NCBI GenBank assembly: GCA_045534095.1
Contig: JAZSJA010000112.1
Span: forward strand, 1 to 24,994
Length of the DNA: 24,994 nt
Direction of reading: 5' to 3'
From: UMGS1279 sp045534095
GTDB lineage: Bacteria > Bacillota > Clostridia > Oscillospirales > Acutalibacteraceae
The position numbers were made by a program, and so were the translations under genes. Under the pieces are notes generated by a model, which saw only the letters and a program-made list of their open reading frames with translations, did not search any database and was not told the DNA's origin. Within the stretch, counting starts at the first letter, position 1, and the number at the start of each line of letters is the position of its first letter. Positions 13,441 through 21,458 of this stretch are shown here, piece by piece.

Positions 13441-14997
13441 ATGCCCACAAGTCCATTGTTTTACATAATTGCGGCTGTTGTTGCTGTAATTATAGGAATT
13501 GTATGTTTTTTCGCCGGTTCGGCTTTCCGTCGCAAGGCAGATAAAACAACAGTTGGAACTGCGGAAGATGAGGCTCGCAAGATTTTAAGCGATGCTCTTA
13601 AAAACGCAGAAGCTAAAAAGAAGGAAATTTTAATCGAAGCCAAAGATGAAATTCACAAACAACGCTCCGAGGCAGATAAAGACATTCGTGAGCGCAGAAG
13701 TGAAGTTCAACGCTTAGAACACAGGCTTCAACAAAAGGAAGAAAACCTCGACCGCAAGATTGATAATCTTGAAGTTAAGGAAGAAAAAATTGCAAAACGT
13801 GCTAAAGAGGTTGAAGACAAGCTTGTTGAAATTGAGCATTTGAAAAAAAGCCAATTCGAGATGTTGGAGAAAATCTCCGGTCTTACTGCCGAACAGGCAA
13901 AAGAACAGCTCCTTTCTACTTTAGATGGGGAGCTTAACCACGACAAAGCCGTTAAAATTTTGGAATTTGAACAACAGTTTAAAGAAGAAACCGATCGAAA
14001 AGCCAGAGAACTTATTTCTCAAGCTATTCAGCGTTGTGCTGCTGATCACTCCTCTGAGGCAACCATCTCGGTTGTTGAACTCCCAAGTGATGAAATGAAG
14101 GGTCGCATAATCGGTAGAGAGGGTAGAAATATTCGTGCCCTTGAAACTGCCACAGGCGTTGACCTTATCATTGATGATACCCCCGAAGCTATTACTCTTT
14201 CAAGTTTTGATCCCGTACGTCGAGAGATTGCCCGTCTTTCACTTGAAAAGTTGATTTTGGACGGACGCATTCATCCCGCTCGCATTGAAGAAACCGTTGC
14301 CAAGGCTAAAGCCGAGGTTGAACACACCATTAAGCAAGAGGGCGAACGTGCTATGCTTGATGCAGGTCTTCATAGCTTGCATCCCGACCTCATCCGCTTG
14401 CTCGGTAGACTTCACTACCGCACCAGCTATGGTCAAAACGTACTCAACCACTCTATGGAGGTTTGCCATTTAGCAGGTCTTATGGCTGCCGAACTCGGCG
14501 AGGACGTTACTCTTGCCCGCCGTGCAGGTTTACTACACGATATTGGTAAGGCTATTGACCACGAGCAGGAAGGCTCTCACATTCAACTTGGTGTTGAAGC
14601 CGCCAAAAAATGTAAGGAAAGCGAAGCAGTTATTCACGCTATTCACGCCCACCACGGTGACGTAGAGGCTAAAACTGTTATCGCCTGCCTCGTTCAGGCT
14701 GCCGATGCTATTTCTGCAGCTCGTCCCGGTGCTCGCCGCGAAAATATCGAAAACTACATCAAACGCCTTGAAAAGCTTGAGGAAATCGCCAATTCCTTTA
14801 ACGGTGTTGAGTCATCGTTTGCTATTCAGGCAGGTCGTGAGGTTCGTGTTATTGTTAAGCCCGAGCAGGTTACCGATGATCAGATGGTTATTATTGCTCG
14901 CGATATTGCAAAACGTTACGAAGATGAGCTTGAATATCCCGGTCAAATCAAGGTTAACATTATTCGCGAAAACCGCGCCGTTGACTACGCTAAATAG
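13441..14997 (+). CDS. rny: Ribonuclease Y
   Basis: A 518-residue membrane-anchored endoribonuclease that starts decay and processing of many mRNAs in Bacillota. Parts in order: one N-terminal transmembrane helix (about 5-25, YIIAAVVAVIIGIVCFFAGS), a long charged coiled coil (about 35-170), a KH RNA-binding domain with GRIIGREGRNIRALE (about 220-235), and an HD hydrolase domain with NHSMEVCHLAGLMA and LLHDIGK, where His366-Asp367 is the metal-binding pair, then HAHHGD. Length and order match the family. ATG 13441 is chosen because AAGGAGG lies 7 nt upstream; an in-frame GTG at 13432 is inside that site. It follows a long structured leader and is followed by a terminator array, so it is probably transcribed alone. 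Confidence 0.97.
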   Translation: MPTSPLFYIIAAVVAVIIGIVCFFAGSAFRRKADKTTVGTAEDEARKILSDALKNAEAKKKEILIEAKDEIHKQRSEADKDIRERRSEVQRLEHRLQQKEENLDRKIDNLEVKEEKIAKRAKEVEDKLVEIEHLKKSQFEMLEKISGLTAEQAKEQLLSTLDGELNHDKAVKILEFEQQFKEETDRKARELISQAIQRCAADHSSEATISVVELPSDEMKGRIIGREGRNIRALETATGVDLIIDDTPEAITLSSFDPVRREIARLSLEKLILDGRIHPARIEETVAKAKAEVEHTIKQEGERAMLDAGLHSLHPDLIRLLGRLHYRTSYGQNVLNHSMEVCHLAGLMAAELGEDVTLARRAGLLHDIGKAIDHEQEGSHIQLGVEAAKKCKESEAVIHAIHAHHGDVEAKTVIACLVQAADAISAARPGARRENIENYIKRLEKLEEIANSFNGVESSFAIQAGREVRVIVKPEQVTDDQMVIIARDIAKRYEDELEYPGQIKVNIIRENRAVDYAK

Positions 14998-15161
14998 AAA
15001 CACGTGGCGTTTCACGGTCTAAGACCGTTTTTTCCGAACAAGTATCGATCAAACTCCTCAGTCGCGTTCCGCGGCCGGGGAGTTTTTATCGTGACAAGTT
15101 TAAAATGTGTAATAAAAATTCGTTCTGCAGTGGGGGAAAGCGGAACGAATTTGTTTTTTTA
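14997..15161 (+). repeat. Terminator-array repeat, unit 1 (after rny)
   Basis: First copy of a tandem unit of about 161 nt. It holds an imperfect GAAAC...GTTTC hairpin overlapping the rny stop codon (14997-15013), ACGGTC-TAA-GACCGT followed by a T-run (15014-15033), AAACTCCTC/GGGGAGTTT with an inner CGCG/CGCG stem followed by TTTTT (15051-15087), and AAATTCGTTCTGC/GCGGAACGAATTT followed by a T-run (15116-15160). The last three each look like intrinsic terminators. A short reading frame across it has no support as a gene. Confidence 0.85.
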
Positions 15162-15317
15162 CACGTGGCGTTTCACGGTCTAAGACCGCTTTATTCCGAA
15201 CAAGTGTTGATTAAGCTCCTCAGTCGCGTTCCGCGGCCGGGGAGTTTTTATCATGACAAGTTTAAAATGTGTAATAAAAATTCGTTCTGCGGCGGGGGAA
15301 AGCGGAACGAATTTTTT
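15162..15317 (+). repeat. Terminator-array repeat, unit 2
   Basis: Second copy of the unit, starting with CACGTGGCGTTTCACGGTCT and ending in the hairpin AAATTCGTTCTGC/GCGGAACGAATTT (15278-15314) with a T-run. The CTCC...GGGG hairpin is at 15213-15247. Differences from unit 1 in this region are almost all transitions; in the left arm A becomes G (AAACTCC to AAGCTCC), which keeps pairing as G-U. The unit ends 14 nt before the tex promoter. Confidence 0.85.
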
Positions 15318-15330
15318 ATGCCTCTTTTAT

Positions 15331-15359
15331 TTGACTTTGTGGGCTTTTTGAGGTATAAT
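15331..15359 (+). promoter_or_regulatory. Sigma-A promoter of the tex operon
   Basis: TTGACT (15331-15336), a 17-nt spacer and TATAAT (15354-15359), followed by a short leader and AAGGAGAT before the tex ATG. Confidence 0.85.
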
Positions 15360-15395
15360 ATATTGTGTATAGAACTGCGTTAAGGAGATATAATA

Positions 15396-17546
15396 ATGCA
15401 AAATATAGTAAATACAGTAGCAAGTGAATTAAATCTTAGAAAGGATTACGTAGAGAACATAATAACCCTTTTGGACGATGGTAATACAGTGCCTTTTATT
15501 GCCCGCTATCGTAAGGAAATGCATGGCTCTATGGACGACCAGATGATAAGAACTCTCGCCGACAGGGTTCAGTATTTAAGAAATTTAGAGCAAAGGAAAA
15601 CCGAGGTTCTCTCCTCTATTGAGGAGCAGGGCAAACTAACCGACGAGCTTAAAGGTCAGATTGAAGCCGCCGTTACCTTGGCAGAGGTGGAGGACTTATA
15701 CCGCCCCTATAAACAAAAGCGTCGCACCCGTGCAACCATAGCAAAGGAAAAAGGCTTAGAGCCTTTGGCAGAGCTTATTTTAGCAGGTGGCGAGGGCAAA
15801 ACTCTAGCGGAAATTGCCGCCAATTTCATTGACCCTGAAAAGGAAGTGAATTCGGTAGAGGATGCCCTTGCAGGAGCAAACGACATTATTGCCGAGCAGC
15901 TTTCAGATAACGCAGAAATCCGCCGCCTTTTAAAGGAACTTATAAATAAAAGAGGCTTTGTTTCATCTAAGGCCGCCACCGAGGAGGATAGCGTTTACCG
16001 TCAGTATTACGAATTTTCTGAGCCGGTTCACAAAATCCAAAGCCATAGAGTTTTGGCGATAAATCGTGGCGAAAAGGAAAAATTCTTAAAGGTTGCGGTG
16101 GAGGTAGATGAGGGCGAAGCCCTTAGAATACTTCTTAACCGTCTGCCCGAGGGTGAACCTGAATATAACACATTTTTAAATGCAACGGCCGAGGATGCCT
16201 ACAGTCGACTTATTTATCCATCGGTGGAGCGTGAAATCAGATCAAATCTTACCGAAATGGCAAGTGAGCAGGCCATAAAAATGTTTGGTTCCAACCTAAA
16301 GCCCCTTTTAATGCAACCCCCAGTTAAGGATAGGGTGACTTTGGGCTTTGACCCTGCATATCGTACCGGTTGCAAAATTGCCGTTGTTGATGGCACAGGC
16401 AAGGTGCTTGATACCACCGTTGTTTACCCCACTCCACCTCACAATAAAAAGGAAGAGGCGGCTGCAAAGCTTTCGGCACTTATTAAAAAACACGGAATCA
16501 CCGCCATTGCAGTTGGTAACGGTACTGCATCAAAGGAATCTGAAATATTTGTATCTGAGCTTATTAAGGAGCATCCCGGTGTTCAGTATATGATGGTGAA
16601 TGAGGCAGGTGCTTCGGTTTATTCTGCATCAAAACTGGGTGCAGAGGAGTTCCCCGATTTTGACGTTTCTCTCCGTAGTGCAGTTTCCATCGCCCGCCGA
16701 CTTCAGGATCCTTTGGCAGAGCTTGTTAAAATTGATCCTAAATCAATCGGTGTTGGTCAGTATCAACACGATATGCCCGAGGCAAGGCTTAATGAAACCT
16801 TAACAGGCGTGGTTGAGGACTGCGTTAACGCAGTAGGTGTTGATCTTAACACCGCATCTCCAAGCCTTTTAACCAGAGTTTCGGGTCTTAATGCTACCAT
16901 TGCTAAGAATATTGTGGCATATAGGGAAGAAAACGGCGAGTTTAAGGACAGAAAGACCATTTTAAAGGTTGCAAAGCTAGGCCCCAAGGCCTTTACCCAG
17001 TGTGCGGGCTTTTTGCGTGTTATTGGCGGTAAAAATATTTTAGATAACACAGGTGTTCACCCTGAAAGTTATGAAGCCGCTGAAATTATGCTTAAAAATT
17101 TAGGATTTGCTCCAAAGGACGTAGCAGACGGTAATTTGGGTGATTTAGAGTCAAAGCTTGAAGCCTTTGGTATTGATAAAATGGCAGAACTATGCTCGGT
17201 TGGTGTTCCCACCGTTAAGGATATTGCAAAGGAACTCCAAAAACCGGGTCGTGACCCACGTGACGAGCTTGTTAAACCTATGCTTCGCAGTGACGTAATG
17301 GATATGAATGACCTTAAAGAGGGTATGATTTTAGATGGCACAGTTCGTAACGTTATAGATTTTGGTGTCTTTGTTGATATTGGCGTACATCAAGACGGAC
17401 TTGTGCATATTTCTGAAATTTGCAATCGCTTTATCAAGCATCCAAGCGAGGTGCTTACGGTTGGCGACCTTGTAAAGGTTATGGTTATTGGTGTAGATGT
17501 GGCTAAAAAACGCATTTCTCTTAGTATTAAGCAGGTGAAGGAATAA
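15396..17546 (+). CDS. tex: Tex-family RNA-binding transcriptional accessory protein
   Basis: A 716-residue cytoplasmic nucleic-acid-binding protein matching Tex along its length. The helical N-terminal part has TVPFIARYRKE, EDLYRPYKQKRRTRA and AKEKGLEPLA (about 30-135). The YqgF/RNase H-like core (about 313-450) starts with LGFDPAYRTGCKIAVVD and contains IGVGQYQHDM just after it. Tandem helix-hairpin-helix motifs follow (about 475-560, LNTASPSLLTRVSGL and KLGPKAFTQCAGFLRV). The C-terminal S1 domain (about 642-716) has GTVRNVIDFGVFVDIG and GLVHISEI. Tex is linked to transcription and RNA quality control; its exact role is debated. The RBS is AAGGAGAT. The stop overlaps the start of the next gene by 1 nt (TAATG), so the two are translationally coupled. 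Confidence 0.96.
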   Translation: MQNIVNTVASELNLRKDYVENIITLLDDGNTVPFIARYRKEMHGSMDDQMIRTLADRVQYLRNLEQRKTEVLSSIEEQGKLTDELKGQIEAAVTLAEVEDLYRPYKQKRRTRATIAKEKGLEPLAELILAGGEGKTLAEIAANFIDPEKEVNSVEDALAGANDIIAEQLSDNAEIRRLLKELINKRGFVSSKAATEEDSVYRQYYEFSEPVHKIQSHRVLAINRGEKEKFLKVAVEVDEGEALRILLNRLPEGEPEYNTFLNATAEDAYSRLIYPSVEREIRSNLTEMASEQAIKMFGSNLKPLLMQPPVKDRVTLGFDPAYRTGCKIAVVDGTGKVLDTTVVYPTPPHNKKEEAAAKLSALIKKHGITAIAVGNGTASKESEIFVSELIKEHPGVQYMMVNEAGASVYSASKLGAEEFPDFDVSLRSAVSIARRLQDPLAELVKIDPKSIGVGQYQHDMPEARLNETLTGVVEDCVNAVGVDLNTASPSLLTRVSGLNATIAKNIVAYREENGEFKDRKTILKVAKLGPKAFTQCAGFLRVIGGKNILDNTGVHPESYEAAEIMLKNLGFAPKDVADGNLGDLESKLEAFGIDKMAELCSVGVPTVKDIAKELQKPGRDPRDELVKPMLRSDVMDMNDLKEGMILDGTVRNVIDFGVFVDIGVHQDGLVHISEICNRFIKHPSEVLTVGDLVKVMVIGVDVAKKRISLSIKQVKE

Positions 17547-18259
17547 TGCCAAAACTTATTTTAACCGATTTTGATGGCACCCTTTTCCCAAAAGAAAAGC
17601 AGGAGCTGTCGGCAGAGTTTGTGCAAAAAATAATAAGTCTTACAGATAAAGGGGTATATTTTGCGGTAAATAGCGGCAGACCATACGCAACCCTTAAAAA
17701 GCTCCTTGCCCCACTATTAAACCGCACCATTTTTATTTGTAATGATGGCTCGCAAATAATGTACAAAAACTGTCTTTTATATAAAAATTCCATCTGTGCC
17801 ATAAAGGTAAACGAAATTTGTCACAAGGCAAATATTAACACCCTAAAGCCCTTTGCCGCTTTAAGGGAACGCAATATGCCAATTACAGAGGATATTATGG
17901 CTAAAAAACGTCTTTTTGGCGAGGATATTTACAAGCTTATTTTTGTAAAAAACAACCCCCTTACCCATGAGGTTAAGGAGGTTAAGGCTCTGGCAACGGA
18001 AAAGGGATTTAGAATTTGCTACGAGGATGCTGAGTATCTTGAATTTTGTGCAAAATCTTCCGATAAGGGAGTGGCAACTGAATTTTTAAAGGAAAAATTC
18101 GGCATAAAAGGGGATATTGTGGCTTTTGGAGATACTGAGGGCGACTATGCAATGTTTGAAAAGGCAAACGAGGTTTATATCCCATCCACCGCAAAAATCA
18201 CCTATCCCGGCGGAAAAACAGTATCCGACGTCCAAAATTTTATAATAGGCGAGTTTTAA
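17546..18259 (+). CDS. Cof-type HAD-IIB phosphatase
   Basis: A 237-residue haloacid-dehalogenase-superfamily hydrolase acting on small phosphorylated metabolites. Motif I is DFDGTL with Asp8 as nucleophile and Asp10 as acid/base; motif II is NSGRPYATL; the motif III lysine is in KSSDKGVATEFL; motif IV is FGDTEGDYAMF, where the usual GDxxND is GDTEGD. The segment between motifs II and III is the IIB cap and is somewhat short. Substrate cannot be predicted. It overlaps tex by 1 nt and its last 20 nt overlap the end of the convergent AraC gene, with no terminator between them. Confidence 0.9.
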   Translation: MPKLILTDFDGTLFPKEKQELSAEFVQKIISLTDKGVYFAVNSGRPYATLKKLLAPLLNRTIFICNDGSQIMYKNCLLYKNSICAIKVNEICHKANINTLKPFAALRERNMPITEDIMAKKRLFGEDIYKLIFVKNNPLTHEVKEVKALATEKGFRICYEDAEYLEFCAKSSDKGVATEFLKEKFGIKGDIVAFGDTEGDYAMFEKANEVYIPSTAKITYPGGKTVSDVQNFIIGEF

Positions 18260-19064
18260 AGATTATGCTGCTTGGCGTGTTTCCCGTTATGCGTTTAAAA
18301 ACGGTGCTGAAGTAGTTTTGATCCTCAAATCCAAGTAACAAAGCGGTTTGTTTTACAGACAAGCCGCTTTCTAAATATTCAATGGCTTTTTGCATCTTTA
18401 TGCGATTAAAATATTCCATAACTCCAACGCCTGCATATTTAGAAAAGGTTTTTTGTAGATTTATGGTGCTCATATTGCAAAGGCTTGCAATCTCAGCAAT
18501 GGAGAGTCGCTTATCAAGGTTTTCGTTTATGGTTTTGGTAATAAACGAATAGTTTTCGGCACTTTGGGAATAGCTCCGTCCGTTCTCCTCGTTGTTGTTT
18601 GCAAGTTTAATGAGAAAAAGTTCAAGATTTTTAACGTAAATCAAATGTGAAAGCCCGCTTTTTTTAGGTTCTTTGATGCTGAATTTGTGGCGGATAACAT
18701 AGTGCTTTTGGGCGAGTTCAAGCAGATTTTTCGTTTCGGAGATATCACTAATTTCAAAAACCTTGTTTTGAAGAGTGGGGATATTTTCCCCCGAAAAAGA
18801 AAAAACTGCAATTGAGGAATTTTCGCTACTCATAGCGGTTATATTGTGAAACTGCATTGGTGGGTGCAAAATAGCCTGACCTTTTTTTAAGGTAAAAATT
18901 TTATTATCGGCAGCTACGCTTATTTTGCCTTCGGTTACGCATACTAATTCGTAAAAATCGTGAATTTCTCCCTTGAATTTAAAATCACTGCCAAAGCTTT
19001 GAGAAAAAGCGGTGTAAATACCTGTAATTATTGGGTTTTCTGTTATTGGTAAAACTCTGTGCAT
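18240..19064 (-). CDS. AraC-family transcriptional regulator
   Basis: A 274-residue regulator. The N-terminal half is a cupin-like ligand-sensing domain (about 20-110, HDFYELVCVTEGKISVAADNK then LKKGQAILHPPMQFHN). The C-terminal hundred residues carry two helix-turn-helix motifs: LSIAEIASLCNMSTINLQKTF and LSVKQTALLLGFEDQNYFSTVF with the AraC signature FKRITGNTPS. The start is well supported by GGAGGGG 6 nt before the ATG. It is divergent from an oxidoreductase gene and is probably its activator, responding to a sugar or related metabolite. A full consensus promoter drives it, whereas the divergent gene has only a weak one. Confidence 0.93.
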   Translation of the reverse strand: MHRVLPITENPIITGIYTAFSQSFGSDFKFKGEIHDFYELVCVTEGKISVAADNKIFTLKKGQAILHPPMQFHNITAMSSENSSIAVFSFSGENIPTLQNKVFEISDISETKNLLELAQKHYVIRHKFSIKEPKKSGLSHLIYVKNLELFLIKLANNNEENGRSYSQSAENYSFITKTINENLDKRLSIAEIASLCNMSTINLQKTFSKYAGVGVMEYFNRIKMQKAIEYLESGLSVKQTALLLGFEDQNYFSTVFKRITGNTPSSIIFKTRLL

Positions 19065-19164
19065 ATTTACCCCTCCGCATTTATGTATACAAAATCAAAG
19101 ATTAAGTATTCGTATTTATATATACATTTTCAAAAAAATTCATTAAAATAAGGATGATAAGTGA

Positions 19165-19193
19165 ATTATACTACCAAAAAATTTATTTGTCAA
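19165..19193 (-). promoter_or_regulatory. Sigma-A promoter of the AraC regulator gene (18240-19064)
   Basis: On the minus strand TTGACA (19188-19193), a 17-nt spacer and TATAAT (19165-19170). The leader of about 95 nt holds no recognised element. The plus-strand gene has only a weak TTGTCA about 17 nt from AATTAT, overlapping this -35. Confidence 0.85.
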
Positions 19194-19234
19194 CAAAATA
19201 GGTCTTTGAAATTATTGCTAGGGAGAGATTTTTA

Positions 19235-20545
19235 ATGGAAAAGAAAATTTGTAAGGCTATAGTTATTGGTGCAGGCAGCAGAGGTCAAATTTATACCGAT
19301 ATTATGGCAAAACACCCCGATCTTTTCAAGGTTGTTGGTGTGGCAGAGCCCCTTGACGATCGCAGAGAATACATAAAAGAAAAACACGGTGTTGCCGATG
19401 AGCACGTTTTTGATACCTGGGAAAAGATTTTAGATATCCCAAAATTTGCCGACGTTGCAATAATCGCCACAATGGATAGAATGCACACCGAACCCGCCAT
19501 AAAGGCTTTAGAGCTTGGCTATGATTTGCTTTTGGAAAAGCCTGTTGCTCCCACCCCCGAGGAGTGTGCCCTTATTGCGGCAAAGGCTAAGGAGTGTGGC
19601 AGAAAAATTCTTGTTTGTCACGTGCTTCGTTATACTCCTTTCTTCAGAACCCTTAAAAAATTGATTAACGATGGTGTTGTAGGTGAGGTTGTTAACATTG
19701 AGCATATTGAAGGTGTTGGCAATATCCATCAAAGCCATAGTTTTGTGCGTGGTAACTGGGGTAATGAGGATAGAAGCTCTTTTATGCTTCTTCAAAAATG
19801 TTGCCATGACATAGATATTCTTCAGTGGCTTTTAGATAAAGAATGTAAGAAAATCCAGTCCTTTGGCTCTACTATGCATTTTAGAAGAGAAAATGCCCCT
19901 GAGGGCTCACCCGAATTTTGCGTTGAGGGTTGTCCCGTAGGCGAAACCTGTCTTTATAATGCTATGAAGCTTTATTATGAGGCAAAGGGAAATCATTGGT
20001 TCCGTTGTGCCGCAACCTTAAAACCAACCGGTAAGGATACAGACGAAGCAGTTTTAGAGGCACTTAAAACAACTCAGTACGGCAAATGCGTTTACAAGTG
20101 CGACAACAACGTTGTTGACCATCAAACCGTTAATATGCAATTTGAGGGCGGAGCCCTTATCTCCATGACAATGAGCGCCTTTGCAGGAGGAAGAAGACTT
20201 CGTATAATGGGTACAAAGGGCAATTTGGTGGCAAATATGAGCCTACCCGCTAACAAGGCCTTTGAGCTTTACACATTTGGCGCAGGTCTTGGAGCAGATA
20301 AAAAAGAAATCTTGGATATTGATTACTCTAATATTGGTGACAGTATTACAGGTGGTCACGGCGGTGGCGATGATGGAATTATAGCTGATCTTTACAGATA
20401 CATTATGGAGGACTATAGTTCGGAAGATTTAAGTGAAATTGGTATTTCTGCAAAGAATCATATGATTGTTTTTGCCGCCGAAGAAGCTCGCCACAGAGAC
20501 ATCGTAGTTGATGTTGAAAAATTCACAAACCGATATATGAAATAA
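19235..20545 (+). CDS. Gfo/Idh/MocA-family oxidoreductase
   Basis: A 436-residue NAD(P)-dependent dehydrogenase acting on sugars, inositols or related compounds. The Rossmann start is AIVIGAGSRGQIY (about 8-20); the conserved EKP is at 101-103; the catalytic-site region CCHDIDIL has His191 and Asp192. A cysteine-bearing insert (C229, C233, C239, in EFCVEGCPVGETC) and a second pair further on recall the CPY-type inserts of some gut family members and may bind a metal or be structural. The ribosome binding site GGGAGAG is 8 nt before the ATG. It is divergent from an AraC regulator. Nearby fucI makes deoxy-sugar metabolism plausible, but the substrate is not determined by sequence. A strong terminator follows. 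Confidence 0.92.
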   Translation: MEKKICKAIVIGAGSRGQIYTDIMAKHPDLFKVVGVAEPLDDRREYIKEKHGVADEHVFDTWEKILDIPKFADVAIIATMDRMHTEPAIKALELGYDLLLEKPVAPTPEECALIAAKAKECGRKILVCHVLRYTPFFRTLKKLINDGVVGEVVNIEHIEGVGNIHQSHSFVRGNWGNEDRSSFMLLQKCCHDIDILQWLLDKECKKIQSFGSTMHFRRENAPEGSPEFCVEGCPVGETCLYNAMKLYYEAKGNHWFRCAATLKPTGKDTDEAVLEALKTTQYGKCVYKCDNNVVDHQTVNMQFEGGALISMTMSAFAGGRRLRIMGTKGNLVANMSLPANKAFELYTFGAGLGADKKEILDIDYSNIGDSITGGHGGGDDGIIADLYRYIMEDYSSEDLSEIGISAKNHMIVFAAEEARHRDIVVDVEKFTNRYMK

Positions 20546-20550
20546 AATAC

Positions 20551-20587
20551 AAAAATGCGGAAGAGGCTAACCCTCTTCCGCATTTTT
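20551..20587. terminator. Bidirectional terminator between the oxidoreductase and ferritin genes
   Basis: AAAAATGCGGAAGAGG (20551-20566) and its exact complement (20572-20587) form a 16-bp stem with a 5-nt loop; the A- and T-runs at the stem ends serve both directions. Confidence 0.93.
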
Positions 20588-20607
20588 AACTTTGATATTA
20601 AATTTAA

Positions 20608-21120
20608 TTATAAAACAAGGCTTGGAGCGGAGTAAATTCTTGTGGCAAGCTCTTGATCTAAAAGGTAAAGGCTTTTGGGGTCGTCGCCAAAAAGTTTATA
20701 TTTATTAACCATTTTGTCGGCATTTTCTTCCTCTTCCATTTGCTCCTTAACAAACCAATCCAAAAACTGCATGGTTCTGAAATCTTTAACATTGTAGGCG
20801 GCGTCGTAAATATTGTGGATAAGGCTTGTTACATATCGTTCGTGCTCAGCACCTGCCAAAAGGGGGTCAATATGACCACTAAAGATTTTGTCAGGCTTGT
20901 CAATGGCTTTAAGCACTACGGGAATGCCGTTAATCTGCAAATATTTAAGGAAAAGCATTGCGTGGTCACGCTCCTCTTGAGCTTGAATGGTGTACCAGTT
21001 TGCAAAGCCGTCTAAATCGTTTGCGGTGTAATAATTTGCAATATCTAAATAAAGATAAGCACTATAAAACTCCTTGTTAATCTGGTCGTTTAAAAGGTCT
21101 ATTACCTTGTTGTCTAACAT
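20608..21120 (-). CDS. ftnA: Non-haem ferritin
   Basis: A 170-residue iron-storage protein of the bacterial FtnA type, forming a 24-subunit shell that oxidises Fe(II) and stores it as mineral. All ferroxidase residues sit at the same numbers as in E. coli FtnA: Glu17, Tyr24, Glu50, His53, Glu94, Gln127 and Glu130 (stretches NKEFYSAYLY, QEERDH, AEHER, EQMEEE). It lacks the methionine haem ligand arrangement of bacterioferritin. The start is fixed by AGGAGGA 6 nt upstream. It is a single gene with its own promoter and a shared bidirectional terminator. No obvious Fur box is seen. Confidence 0.96.
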   Translation of the reverse strand: MLDNKVIDLLNDQINKEFYSAYLYLDIANYYTANDLDGFANWYTIQAQEERDHAMLFLKYLQINGIPVVLKAIDKPDKIFSGHIDPLLAGAEHERYVTSLIHNIYDAAYNVKDFRTMQFLDWFVKEQMEEEENADKMVNKYKLFGDDPKSLYLLDQELATRIYSAPSLVL

Positions 21121-21193
21121 AATTTATCCTCCTGAAATATTTTTTATTTTGTGCAGAGTAGAGGGAGAGTTTTAATCCCTGCTGCTTATTTTA

Positions 21194-21222
21194 AGTATAC
21201 ACAAAAATCAAAGCTATGTCAA
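21194..21222 (-). promoter_or_regulatory. Sigma-A promoter of the ferritin gene
   Basis: On the minus strand TTGACA (21217-21222), a 17-nt spacer and TATACT (21194-21199). The leader is about 65 nt. Confidence 0.85.
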
Positions 21223-21311
21223 ACCCAAATTATGTATAAAGCACTGCTTTTAAGAATAAATCTCCAAAAAAATGCGTGTTTTTGTTGAATCTTTATAATA
21301 GTGTATAAGTG

Positions 21312-21340
21312 TTGATGTTTACAATATAATATGATATAAT
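21312..21340 (+). promoter_or_regulatory. Sigma-A promoter of the membrane XRE gene
   Basis: TTGATG (21312-21317), a 17-nt spacer and TATAAT (21335-21340). The leader is about 110 nt. Confidence 0.75.
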
Positions 21341-21376
21341 TAACTCGCCAAAAAAAGAATATTACACTCTACCATA

Positions 21377-21445
21377 GGTTTACTTCTCTTCACTAAACCA
21401 ACAGTGGGTGTGTTTAATTAAAAAAATCTGTTACACTAGGTGTGA
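21377..21445 (+). other. Leader hairpin and operator-like repeat before the membrane XRE gene
   Basis: GGTTTA (21377-21382) pairs with TAAACC (21394-21399), flanked by ACACT and AGTG arms that can extend the helix. TTACACTAGGTGTGA (21431-21445) is an imperfect palindrome just before the ribosome binding site, and a half-site TTACACT recurs at 21362-21368. Autoregulation is possible but unproven. Confidence 0.3.
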
Positions 21446-21458
21446 AAGGAGAAAACTT

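Noticed and set aside
15105..15383. Plus-strand reading frame across the repeat array
   Set aside because: It consists of repeat units and the tex promoter; internal near-identical peptides reflect the DNA duplication, not a protein.
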